64,000 nt of DNA from Acanthacorydalis orientalis (taxonomy: Eukaryota; Arthropoda; Insecta; Megaloptera; Corydalidae). The notes under the pieces were generated by a model. That model saw nothing but the letters and a program-made list of their open reading frames with translations, ran no database searches and was not told the origin of the DNA. Each line of letters starts with the position of its first letter. Position 1 is the first letter of the stretch. A program made the position numbers and the translations under genes. The stretch covers positions 21,435,714 through 21,499,713 of the forward strand of contig CM068317.1 of assembly GCA_034766995.1 (NCBI GenBank), read 5' to 3'. Positions 55,628-64,000 of this stretch are shown here, piece by piece.

Positions 55628-56868
55628 TTATCTTGGTGCACAAATAACTACAGTTTTTAAATATCGAGTATAAAGATGCATATATCAGTTAAAAATTATA
55701 TTTATGAATCAAAATAAATCGCACTGGCCTGCACACATTTCTCTCAACGGGAAAAAAGTTTGTTTTTTCTTATAAGATAGAATTCTTGAGTCCTGGAATT
55801 AACAAATTCATCGAAAATGCTTTGAGTTGATCTTTGAAAACCTTCTCTGGTAGGAAATTACTCAAATGTTTAAAAAAATGATAATCTATCGGAGACAGGT
55901 TCGGATAATAAAGTGGGTGGGTTAAGGTTTCATAACCCAGTTCATTTAATTTTTTTAGTCATTTGTGACACATGTGGTCGAGCGTTGTCGTGAAGAAAAA
56001 TTGTACTTCTTCGATTGAATAATATTGGCCGTAAACGATTGAACTTCTCATGCATTTTTTCAATTTCCTAACAATATTTTTCAGTGTTATTGTTTCGCCA
56101 GTATTTAAGAAGTTGAATGATACCATTTGCCGACCATCAAACAATGACTATAACATTTTTTTCCCGAAGCTTCGGTTTGAGAAACAGATTTGGTGCTTCT
56201 CCTCGGTCTAGACACTGTGATAAGCGTTTCCGATTGTTGTAGAGAGTTGACTTTTCATCATATGTGAAAATGCGATGAAGAAAGGGATCATTTTTGTTAC
56301 GCAAAAGAATCACAGAGCAGACTTAAAATCACCGAATTGCTTGATGTTCGTTAAGTTCATACGGCACCTGTTTATCTAGATTTTATGTTTTTCCAACTAG
56401 ACAAATGTCGAACACCTATTGAATGATCAACATTGAGTTCTTATGCCGAGTTGTTTTAGATGGGTTCGCTTCAATAATATTTCTTAAATTATTATTGTCT
56501 ATTGCTGAAAGACGTCCACAACCCTCGTCATCATCAAGGCTTTCGTTTCCATCACGAAATTTTTGGAACCAATGTTGAGTCGAACGTTCATCAATTAACA
56601 ACAAATTTGATATTTTGAGCAGTTTCTTTTACTTTAAGTCCCAATTTAACTCTGAGAAAAAAATTGCGCGAATTAGATTTTACCATGATTAATTTAAGAA
56701 GATATATTCATCAATGAAAGCAAATAGACATACGTTGAAATAAGTAGTGCTAATTTCATTATTTACAATGATGTATCACATGATTATAACCAAAATATAA
56801 CGGTAACTAGAAAAATCGGCGCCAAACATAAAATGATAAAAACTGCAATTATTTTTACTCTAACCTAA
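55628..56868 (-). mobile_element. Near-full-length mariner, sister of 37295 element
   Basis: 1241 bp, flanked by TA at 55626-55627 and 56869-56870. The left end is TTATCTTGGTGCACAAATAA and the right, inverted, is TTAGGTTAGAGTAAAAATAA. It aligns end to end with 37295-38575 in opposite orientation. Confidence 0.85.
55702..56686 (-). pseudogene. Mariner transposase pseudogene
   Basis: The start ATG is complementary to 56684-56686 and the stop TAA to 55702-55704. Blocks include ERSTQHWFQKFRDGNESLDD (56416-56604), IIEANPSKTTRH, and FSHMMKSQLSTTIGNAY (first-Asp region, altered). MVSFNFLNTGETITLKN and YGQYYSIEEVQFFFTTTLDH follow; the second-Asp block, read in the neighbouring frame as FLHDNARPH, is intact at 55987-55989. 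THFIIRTCLR replaces part of the third-Asp block. Several frameshifts make it inactive. The codon for the second Asp, lost in the 37484 copy, is retained. Confidence 0.75.
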
Positions 56869-56919
56869 TATATAAACTGATTTTTAGAGTTTTTTTAATA
56901 ATAATAATAATTATTTATA

Positions 56920-56921
<2 letters not shown>

Positions 56922-56954
<33 letters not shown>

Positions 56955-56977
56955 TACTGTATATATATATATATATA
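56922..56977. repeat. Interrupted (TA)n microsatellite
   Basis: Two TA arrays around TTTATTACTG. Confidence 0.9.
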
Positions 56978-57934
56978 AAACAATAATAAATATTGTATTC
57001 ATTTTTTATACTAGCAAAAGTAGTCAACATCAATCAATCTTCTATCAATACAAAAAATAAATGTTTTGTTTGAAAAAAAATGTATGTTCAAATCTAATAT
57101 TTCAGATCGTAAGTGTATCAATAAAAAAAATCAATATAGGATTAGAACTCTGAAAAAAAGTATACAAACACAACGATTGTATTGAAAAAAACCTCTATCG
57201 ACACAACCAATTGATGCCTTTTTCAATTTTCAAAGCATTCTTCCCCATCAGTCATTCCGTATGACCGATTCAATTATGACAAACAAACCAACAAACATGA
57301 CAGTAACGCGATTTTCGAATCTCACAATGAACCCGCAAGCAAAACCACACACGGTTATTGTTGCTTTCTGTGATGAGATTATAAAATATTGACATACGCA
57401 GTTCAAATTCGTTACGTGTCTCAATGATGTCTACTGAGCGATTGAAAAGTCATTTGACTACAAAATAATAACAGGTCGATGTTTTTTATTATCAGGTTTC
57501 TAAATTTTGTATTGTATTAAAAATGAATATTAATGATATTCATTTTGATATTTTTTTTATTTTTTTTCTGTCGAAATTATTTATTTTGATTTAAATATAC
57601 ATAATTCAACGAGCATAAGTTTATGAATTTAATTCTTAAAAAAAATTACTTAAAATGAATTAGGGAGATTAAGGACATTTTAAGCTTATGCATATTATTT
57701 TTTTCGAGAGAGATAAAAAGTTTGTGAATTTGGCTTCACAAATGTTTTCTATTCTCGATAATTCTAATTGTATATTATAAATAATTGTATAAGTTCTATG
57801 AAATTATTATAAGTAGAAAACTTATAGAATTGATAAAGGAAATAGATCAAATAGATCCAATATTATCTTAAAATCAAAAAAATGAAGATAAATTTCTGTG
57901 TCTAAGCCCATAAATTTCCAAATTTACTCTTCAC
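56978..57934. other. No gene recognised
   Basis: AT-rich, except for a GC-richer unique patch at 57180-57470 with no sustained open frame. It could be regulatory or an old repeat, but nothing in the sequence decides. Confidence 0.45.
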
Positions 57935-57936
57935 TA

Positions 57937-58524
57937 TTAGGTTGGTAGGAAAATAATTGCAGCCTTTGTTTTCTGAATTTAACCTTAATTTTTTTCAATG
58001 AAAGTGTCATTTCATCGGGTTTGTATATCTTTTTAAAGTACATTTTTCAATCTGTATTTTGGTAACATAGAGTTTGATTTTATTATTAATTTTACTTTGA
58101 ATAGGGATATTGAATTAAAGATGAAAAAGAAGTAAATAAAAGCAATTTTTTGAATGAATTTATAAAGGATGGTAAAAATATGTACTCATAACGGATGGTA
58201 GAAACAGTTCGTAAACTAAACGATGCTCTTGGTGTGGGTACTGTTAAGGAACTTACGATGTAATGGTGGTTCCAAAAATTTCATATTGGGGAGGAGAGCC
58301 TTGAAAATTAAGAAGGTTGCGGATGTCCTTCTGGAGTTTATAATGACCAGTTGAAGGCGTTAGTTGAACAGAATCACGCACAGTAATTCGGGAGCTTGCA
58401 AAAAAGTGATATATTAGCCATCCGTCAGTTCTGGACCACTTAAAACAGCTAGCAAAATCAAAAAATTCGTAAATGTATATGAATTTGTAGGTCATAAATC
58501 TCAATTATTTTTCTACCAACTTAA
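57937..58524 (+). mobile_element. Mariner-derived MITE, family MLE-1
   Basis: TTAGGTTGGTAGGAAAATAA start, CTACCAACTTAA end, TA at 57935-57936 and 58525-58526. At 588 bp it is the longest copy, partly through a small internal insertion near 58165-58195. It retains the transposase start (58131), the WWFQKFHIGEESLEN linker and second HTH remnants (PSVLDHLKQLAKSK near 58423-58464). The catalytic half is missing. Confidence 0.85.
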
Positions 58525-58574
58525 TAATTAAAAACATACAATCAACGTTATTTTGGTAGTTTAGTAAGCAACGT

Positions 58575-58858
58575 ACGCGGGCGAAAAGTTCGTGGGCTAA
58601 ATATGAAAGAATATAACTTGTTTTTGAATTATTTTATTTTTCAATATGGTCCCCTTGAATTTCAATGCACTTCATCCAGCGATGCTACAGTACTTTTATG
58701 CGTCCCGGAAATCCTTTTCTTGAAGGTCCTCAAAATAGTGATTCATTGTTGCTATCAGTTTTTTATCTGACGAAAATCTCCACCACCAAGGATTATTTTA
58801 AGTTTTGGGAACAGATGGAAATATGCATCTGGAGAATAGACTGTGTTTGGATAGATAG
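58575..58858 (-). mobile_element. Himar-like mariner 3' fragment
   Basis: Begins CGGGCGAAAAGTTCGTGGGC, which resembles the ITR of 33845-34317. On the minus strand it encodes a mariner C-terminus: SRKGFPGRIKVL, then HRWMKCIEIQGDHIEK near 58640-58720. Stops interrupt it. It is fused at about 58858 to an MLE-1 end. Confidence 0.7.
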
Positions 58859-58958
58859 CCAACAGTTCTGTACTACTTAAAATAGATAGGAAAATCAAAA
58901 AAGCTGTAAATTTATATGAATTTGAATGTCATAAACCGTAATTATTCTATCAACCTAA
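58859..58958 (+). mobile_element. MLE-1 3'-end fragment
   Basis: Starts CCAACAGTTCTGTACTACTT, at the same internal position as 39357, and ends in the MLE-1 ITR (CTATCAACCTAA). No TA follows directly. Confidence 0.75.
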
Positions 58959-58959
58959 C

Positions 58960-59362
58960 ATTTTCAAACTTTTTTCCCTTTAAAAAAATGTAAAGATTTT
59001 TAAAAAGTAGAATGTAACTCAGCTTCAAGACAGTCATTTCTGTAGAAAAAAGTTGGATAGTATCACAGAAAAGTGAATTAGAATATTCTAGAAAGTTTTT
59101 AATTAGGGAAGAATATAAGTTTATGTTAATTATTTTTATTTTTTCCACTTCCATTGCATTTTCATGATTTTTATTAGTAATTTTCTATAATAATTCTGAT
59201 ATCAGGCGGTAAAAAATAATATTTTACTATACTAAATACAGTTTATAATACTGTAAACATGAGGTCTTTTAGGATATAGAGATAGCTGTAAAGCATATTT
59301 GAATACTTCATCTTTAAGATATCGTACAGATTGGCTTATATTATAAAAAAAAGAACTACTTT
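58960..59362. other. No gene recognised
   Basis: AT-rich. A 70-codon minus-strand frame (58942-59154) has no motif. Confidence 0.5.
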
Positions 59363-59620
59363 TCATTATTTCTTGCTACCTTACAGAAATTAGTAAAACG
59401 AAGACACTATATGAATAGGTAGCTGAACAATTTACTAGAAAATATATTTAAAATGATTGAATATACGCCTTCCCTACTTATCACACAAAAACATGTTTTT
59501 GTTATAAGTAGGAAAAGTGCATATTCAATTATTTTAAAATATGTTTTTCAGTAAATTCTTGGGCTGTCCATTTATGTAGTTTCTTCATTTTATTAACTCC
59601 AGTAGAATAGCAGAAAATGA
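59363..59620. repeat. Long inverted duplication with no loop
   Basis: The centre lies between 59493 and 59494 (AAAAACA|TGTTTTT). The left arm 59363-59493 and the reverse complement of 59494-59620 align along their length. Shared stretches include TCATT, TAAAA-GAAGA-ACTA, AATTTACT, ATTGAATAT, CCTACTTAT and CAAAAACA. There are roughly one in five mismatches and a few small gaps. A weaker match may extend further out. An RNA from either strand would fold into a long hairpin. The arms have no sustained open frame and no known family. Confidence 0.75.
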
Positions 59621-59675
59621 TTATATCTTCAGTTTTAAAATTCTTGTGTAAGTCTAGAATAATTTAATGATTAAC

Positions 59676-60255
59676 CCTTTGCACTCCAAGCTTTTTTTCT
59701 ATGGGGAACCAGAAACTTCGCAATATTGTTAAAAAAATAAAAAAAAACTTATATCAAGTTGAAGATAACATCACTTCTAAATGTTGTTCTGCTCGGTAAG
59801 TTCTCAGATTCTGTCGCATCTTCCCATTCAGAACTATCTTCCTCTTCAACGAAATTAGTTTTACTTTCTATTACTCTTGTTTTCGTTTTCTTATATCAAT
59901 AATTTCATCACTATCTTCACTACTGTTATCTCGATCACTGTATTTGTTTGTGTCTTTCATAACATTATTGATATTGTCTCTAAATAACATTAAATCAAAT
60001 TCATCTTCGCTGCTATGAATATTGTTAATTGACTCCATTTTTCTGGCCCATAAAAAGATCAAATTTTTGATAATACAGGAAAAATAAAACATACTTCTAA
60101 AGATTACACACAAAAAATAATTATAAAATACACTTACGAGTATGGATGCTTACTCTACCAGTTCTGTACAGATACTAATATGCGCCTCTCAGATCCCGTT
60201 TGAATGGATGTAAAGAATGAGATGGTGAGTGAGACTCAGAGTTGGAGTTCAAAGG
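59676..60255 (-). mobile_element. piggyBac-like short element
   Basis: TTAA at 59672-59675 is followed by CCCTTTGCACTCCAAGC. The right end, inverted, is CCCTTTGAACTCCAACTC, flanked by TTAG (a decayed TTAA). CCCTTTG ends with TTAA target sites are typical of piggyBac. It keeps only the N-terminal acidic part of a transposase on the minus strand. About 580 bp. Confidence 0.75.
59755..60038 (-). pseudogene. piggyBac-like transposase acidic N-terminus
   Basis: The ATG complementary to 60036-60038 opens MESINNIHSSEDEFDLMLFR, then SDRDNSSEDSDEIIDI, and stops after about 55 codons. A shifted frame continues with NFVEEEDSSEWEDATESEN and ENLPSRTTF before ending near 59757. Acidic, serine-rich N-termini of this type precede the catalytic domain in piggyBac transposases. 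The catalytic domain is absent. Confidence 0.55.
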
Positions 60256-61082
60256 GTTAGTATTCTCTCTACAAGTTTTTCATTAGTTTGTCGATGAGAG
60301 TTTAGTGTTCTCCGTAATTTATTTTGAAGTGAAATATTTTTTAACGCGTTATTTTTTGTTCATTGACAGTTCTTTTAACGAACAATCTCCATTGACAATC
60401 TGAATTGTCATAGATGCCACAATATAGGTCTAGTATTGCAGTTAAACTCACTTTTATGAGTAAATTTTTCACATACCCCACAAACCATAAAAAATATTCT
60501 GATGAAAATGTTAATTAGTTAATTACTGAATATTTTTGATTATTTTTTATGTATATTTCGATGCAAAATCAACCATTTTCAGAGTAATAACGTACAAAAA
60601 ATATGGTTTGTGAGGTGAGTATAAATAAATGTAGGAAAATTTTAGAGCTTTATTATAAATGAATATGAATTTATAAAAGGAAAATAGTAATATCTGCCCT
60701 GCACCATCATGACTATGTAAGTCAATACAAAAAAGAACTAAAAATTATTACATAAGTACCAGGGAGCTCTACCGCCTACTCAAAATGTTCATCGATCCCC
60801 CTGGAGGATGGGTGTTCGCCTATCGCTCGATAACGCCAGATCTCCTCCAACAAATAACATAAATTGACAAATTATACCCACAAATAACTGCGTAAAATGT
60901 AAGTCGTAAAATTTTTATTGGAAAAGTTTATAAATTAATAACAAAATACAATGTTAAAATGTGTAACAATTTTTTTTAGTTTAAAGCTTCAGTGAATACA
61001 ATATTTTAAATAAATGTCATCAGTTTTGTATTGAAATCGTATACACCTCTTTCGTTGTACAGCGTGAGAGAGCTATATGCAT
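60256..61082. other. No gene recognised; GC-richer patch at 60756-60862
   Basis: Mostly AT-rich. The patch around AGCTCTACCGCCTACTC and CCCCCTGGAGGATGGG is unlike its flanks. It lies just upstream of repeat R1 and may belong to it. I see no tRNA fold or open frame. Confidence 0.4.
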
Positions 61083-61320
61083 GTGACTGATGTCAACCAA
61101 TCAGATCAGAGAGCACTCGATATCCCTCAACCAATCATTGATGATCGAGGGTTCAAATGGTTAACGCGCTACTTGTCGAGTGTAGCTGGAGGAGAGGCGT
61201 TGCGAGGAGGTGGTTTAAACGAAATAAAAAAATATGTTTTATGGAAATTTTATAATGGAATTATTTTCTATATATACAGAAAGATAATAACAACAAAAAA
61301 AATTATCTTGGATAGTTTTT
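61083..61320 (+). repeat. Unclassified repeat R1 (copy a) with paired CCAAT boxes
   Basis: CCAAT boxes at 61095-61099 and 61129-61133, each in the context CAACCAATCA, are spaced exactly like the pair at 32295/32329 (34 bp, inverted there). The sequence CATGTGACTGATGTCAACCA matches the complement of 32336-32352. From 61150 it aligns with 22575-22435. A 100-codon frame (61077-61379; includes DIPQPIIDDRGFKWLTRYLS and KFYNGIIFYIYRK) crosses it, with partial protein-level similarity to the minus strand at 22435. Real coding status is unknown. Confidence 0.5.
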
Positions 61321-61945
61321 TTCAAGTAAAAGAAGACATAATCGATTTTGTTGCGGCTTTGATAAGAAAAAATAAATAGTTTAAGGGAACATTTTAAATA
61401 GCTGAGTAATATAAAAACATTAATAATAAAGTAGATAAGAAGACGGTATTATGATAAATGGAAACATATTTTCAATTAAAAAAAGTATAACTAACAAATT
61501 TGATAAATCATATTTTTTTTATAAATTCGATAAAATGATTATAGAACTTACTGTATATCGTATTTATTGCTTAATTTTTATTCATTAAATATTTTAACCG
61601 AATATATTGAAAAGAAATTATTAAAAAAATAAATAAATATTCGATAAATCGTTTTTGATCACATTAATATTTAATTTAAAACATTTCTGTATTACCAACA
61701 TTCATGTAGAAATTTACAAACAAATATTATTCCTGCAAAGTAATAAATTTTGTATAGTGTTGAATTAATGTATGAATTTATCTTTTATAAATAATAAATA
61801 CCGTAAATTTCAAAACTAAGTGAAACTTGTTGTTGAAAAGTTTTAAAGCATATAGTTCCATTGTAACGAACAATGTTTTACTAGTATAAATTGGTCGATA
61901 TTAGAACTTCTCATTGTTCTTCTACCATTCATTGTTTGAAAAAGG
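61321..61945. other. No gene recognised
   Basis: AT-rich filler. Confidence 0.5.
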
Positions 61946-61988
61946 AGGTCATATATCATTACAGATATTTTATGTTTTTAAAGACTCG

Positions 61989-62020
<32 letters not shown>

Positions 62021-62084
62021 CGAAATGATATTTTCTCTAAACACGAACCTTTAAAACTAGAAAATATCTGTAATGATACATGAC

Positions 62085-62086
<2 letters not shown>
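61946..62086. repeat. Hairpin repeat with a (TA)n core
   Basis: The left arm 61946-61994 and the reverse complement of 62038-62086 match at 42 of 49 positions by my count. The outer 26 bp (AGGTCATATATCATTACAGA then TATTTT) has one mismatch. Most mismatches are transitions. The loop contains (TA)n at 61992-62020. Another (TA)n follows at 62087. Confidence 0.7.

Positions 62087-62125
<39 letters not shown>
62087..62125. repeat. (TA)n microsatellite
   Basis: Pure TA array abutting the outer end of the hairpin repeat. Confidence 0.95.
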
Positions 62126-62128
<3 letters not shown>

Positions 62129-62689
62129 TGTTCTACTTTTACCAGTATTTCTATCGTTTTTCCGACTCAACTAGTTATAGTTTTCCACGTGTATCTAATT
62201 TTATATCTGTGTTGATACTTTGTATCTACACGTGCATTACAAGTATTATACTCATTTTTTCTATATTTGAATTTTACAAATTAAAGAAATATTTATGTTC
62301 GACATAATTCAAAAAAGTAGTTTCAATCTACATGTATGCTATATATTTTATAATTATTTAAATCATCTGCTTCTCTTGTCCTTAATGCAAAAATGGAGAC
62401 ATTTTTTGTTTTACAATATTCCGAAATATCATTTTGATTTCTTCTTTATTTACTTATCTTTTCCTTTTAAAAAAGTGTTGTAAGGATTAGAAAACACAAT
62501 AGTTGTTGCAATATTTAGAATATATGTTAGGTAAAGAAGAAGTATAGATTCAGGTTCATTATTTTTTTCGAGAATTTACCTGTAAACATATGGACGATTG
62601 TTATTTTGTTGCAGTGTAACTGACTGTTGCTGTTTATAAGCTTTTACCTGGTTTTAAATATATCTATTAAAAGGTTTCAGTTGTATGAA

Positions 62690-62722
<33 letters not shown>

Positions 62723-63011
62723 ACTAGTTTGTTCTATATCTGCAAGTTTATAAAAAAACACCTTTCGTATTTGACTGTATGCATAGAATTATTTTTTTAT
62801 GTGTATTACAAGTTTTAGTGTGAAGATTTTGTGCAATTTTCAATCACTGTCTTTTTCTTGTCTCCACTTTTTATTTACTTTTCACCGTTAGTTTACCATT
62901 CTTGTCAAGAAGTCATTATATTGTAGTTGAATTACTAAGGAACACAATTGATATTGATGCAATATATTGATCATTGCTTTACCATATTTTTTTAGGATGG
63001 AAAAAATATGT
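62126..63011. other. No gene recognised; contains (AT)n at 62690-62716
   Basis: AT-rich, with several 60-75 codon frames of Phe/Ile/Tyr-rich low-complexity content. None is supported. Confidence 0.5.
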
Positions 63012-63013
63012 AT

Positions 63014-63569
63014 TAGGTTGTTAGGAAAATAATTGAAGTTTTGTTTTCTGAATTCTAACCCTAATTTTTTTCAATGAGTGTCATTTCATCGTGTTCATGT
63101 TAATATCATTTTAAAGGGTACACATTTCAGTTTGTATTTTGGTAACATCGACTTTGGTTTTATTATTAACTTTCCTTGAAATTAGGCTATTGAATTAAAG
63201 ATGGAAAAAAGTAAATAAGAGTATTTTTAGTATGAGTTTAAAACGAGTGGTAAAGCAACAGAAACTGCTCGTAAACTAAACGATGATTTTGCTATGGGTA
63301 CTGTTAAGGAACATACGATGCAATGGTGGTTTCAAACATTTCATACTGAGAACGAGAGTCTTTTAGATGAAGAAGAACACTGGCGTCCTTGTTCAGTTCA
63401 TAACACTCAATTGAAATCGTTAGATGAATCATAACCATGCACAAGTTGAGCTTGTACAAAAGTTAGGCGTTAGTCATCTCACATTTCTGGACCACTTAAA
63501 ATCAGTTAAATTAAAAAATGATTATGACTTTAGAAGTCATAAACGACAATCATTTTTCGCATAATTTAA
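63014..63569 (+). mobile_element. Mariner-derived MITE, family MLE-1
   Basis: TTAGGTTGTTAGGAAAATAA start and a decayed right end CGCATAATTTAA, TA at 63012-63013 and 63570-63571. The ATG at 63201 starts the HTH half. KATETARKLNDDFAMGTVKE, HTMQWWFQTFHTENESLLD and a second-HTH remnant (KLGVSHLTFLDHLKS, 63449-63505) are readable across shifts. The catalytic half is missing. Confidence 0.85.
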
Positions 63570-63571
63570 TA

Positions 63572-64000
63572 GATGTATTTAATATTTCAAAGTTAAACAA
63601 GCATCCATTTTAATCCTCGCTTCTATATCATTAATTTCAATTCTAGTAGTTGAATCACTTCTTAATTCATTCGTGATATCATAATTTTCTCGAACAAAAA
63701 CCTTAAAATCACATTTGAGAGCTTACAACTTTTAATATGTTCCTGTAAATTGCTTTACATATGATTTTTGTTGTAATTTGAAAAGTATTTATGATAATTC
63801 TTTGAATTACAATTATTTTAAAATACAAGTCGGCGAAAATACAAATTTTCAAAAATGTACTTTTTCTAAAAGGCTTTTCCATTTACGAGAATTTAATTCA
63901 TGTCAATTTAAAGTAGATCTATATAGATAGCGTTAGGTATGGTTTGGAAAGCCTGGTCAGATCTGTTCTGATTCGTTAAGATCTGTTTCGGTTTCTCAAA
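63572..64000. other. No gene recognised
   Basis: AT-rich. The last 70 bases contain short repeats of GATCTGTT (CAGATCTGTTCTGATTCG, AAGATCTGTTTCGG), similar in style to those at 7077-7160. Confidence 0.5.

Noticed and set aside
1..64000. tRNA, rRNA or CRISPR array
   Set aside because: I found no cloverleaf-compatible GTTCGA-type T-arm in context, no rRNA-like sequence and no regularly spaced repeat with unique spacers. The periodic elements are microsatellites.

Overview
This is a eukaryotic, almost certainly animal, genomic window. It is very AT-rich, has dozens of long (TA)n arrays, and is littered with mariner-type DNA transposons inserted at TA. Short piggyBac-like elements at TTAA and two RTE-like non-LTR retrotransposon fragments are also present. 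This mix is typical of arthropods, especially insects. I cannot name the species, and other AT-rich, mariner-rich invertebrates are possible. I see no host protein-coding gene, tRNA, rRNA, CRISPR array or bacterial feature that I can support. The window reads as a gene-poor intergenic or large-intron region made of dead mobile elements, microsatellites and unclassified AT-rich sequence.

The dominant component is mariner. Family MLE-1 has ten ITR-bounded copies of about 380-590 bp (3849, 12895, 18884, 28751, 35191, 42083, 46302, 47753, 57937, 63014), plus end fragments at 39357, 58859 and 47727. Most are internal-deletion derivatives keeping only the N-terminal DNA-binding half of the transposase. 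Full-size but broken mariners lie at 15211-16502, 21039-22325, 30595-31836, 37295-38575 and 55628-56868. Deleted ones lie at 27606, 33845, 39964, 44012 and 58575, and isolated transposase fragments at 14331 and 54121. A second short mariner derivative (M2) occurs at 6146, 9233 and 24499. Two nested insertions give relative ages: the 37295 element sits inside an older mariner (37228-39356), and a 473-bp element with perfect 27-bp ITRs (33845-34317) sits inside an older mariner pseudogene (about 33478-34890).

Other elements are three short piggyBac-like elements (8037-8436, 50076-50606, 59676-60255), a possible pogo/Tigger-like MITE (45531-45868), and RTE-like fragments (10668-11188, 25147-26105). 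Repeats that I cannot classify include a four-locus family of inverted pairs with a CTGAnGA-hairpin-GAAA pattern (about 1660, 2930, 41705, 49785). A GC-richer repeat is shared by 22435 and 61083, and its paired CCAAT boxes recur with identical 34-bp spacing at 32287. A loop-free inverted duplication with arms of about 130 bp lies at 59363-59620, and hairpin structures lie at 32045-32211, 51249-51419 and 61946-62086.

No gene in the window appears to work with another. The relationships are between elements: nesting, shared breakpoints, and non-autonomous copies that would need a transposase encoded elsewhere. The most noteworthy signals are the four-locus inverted-pair repeat, the 59.4-kb palindrome, and the family-wide retention of a catalytic-domain-free transposase fragment.
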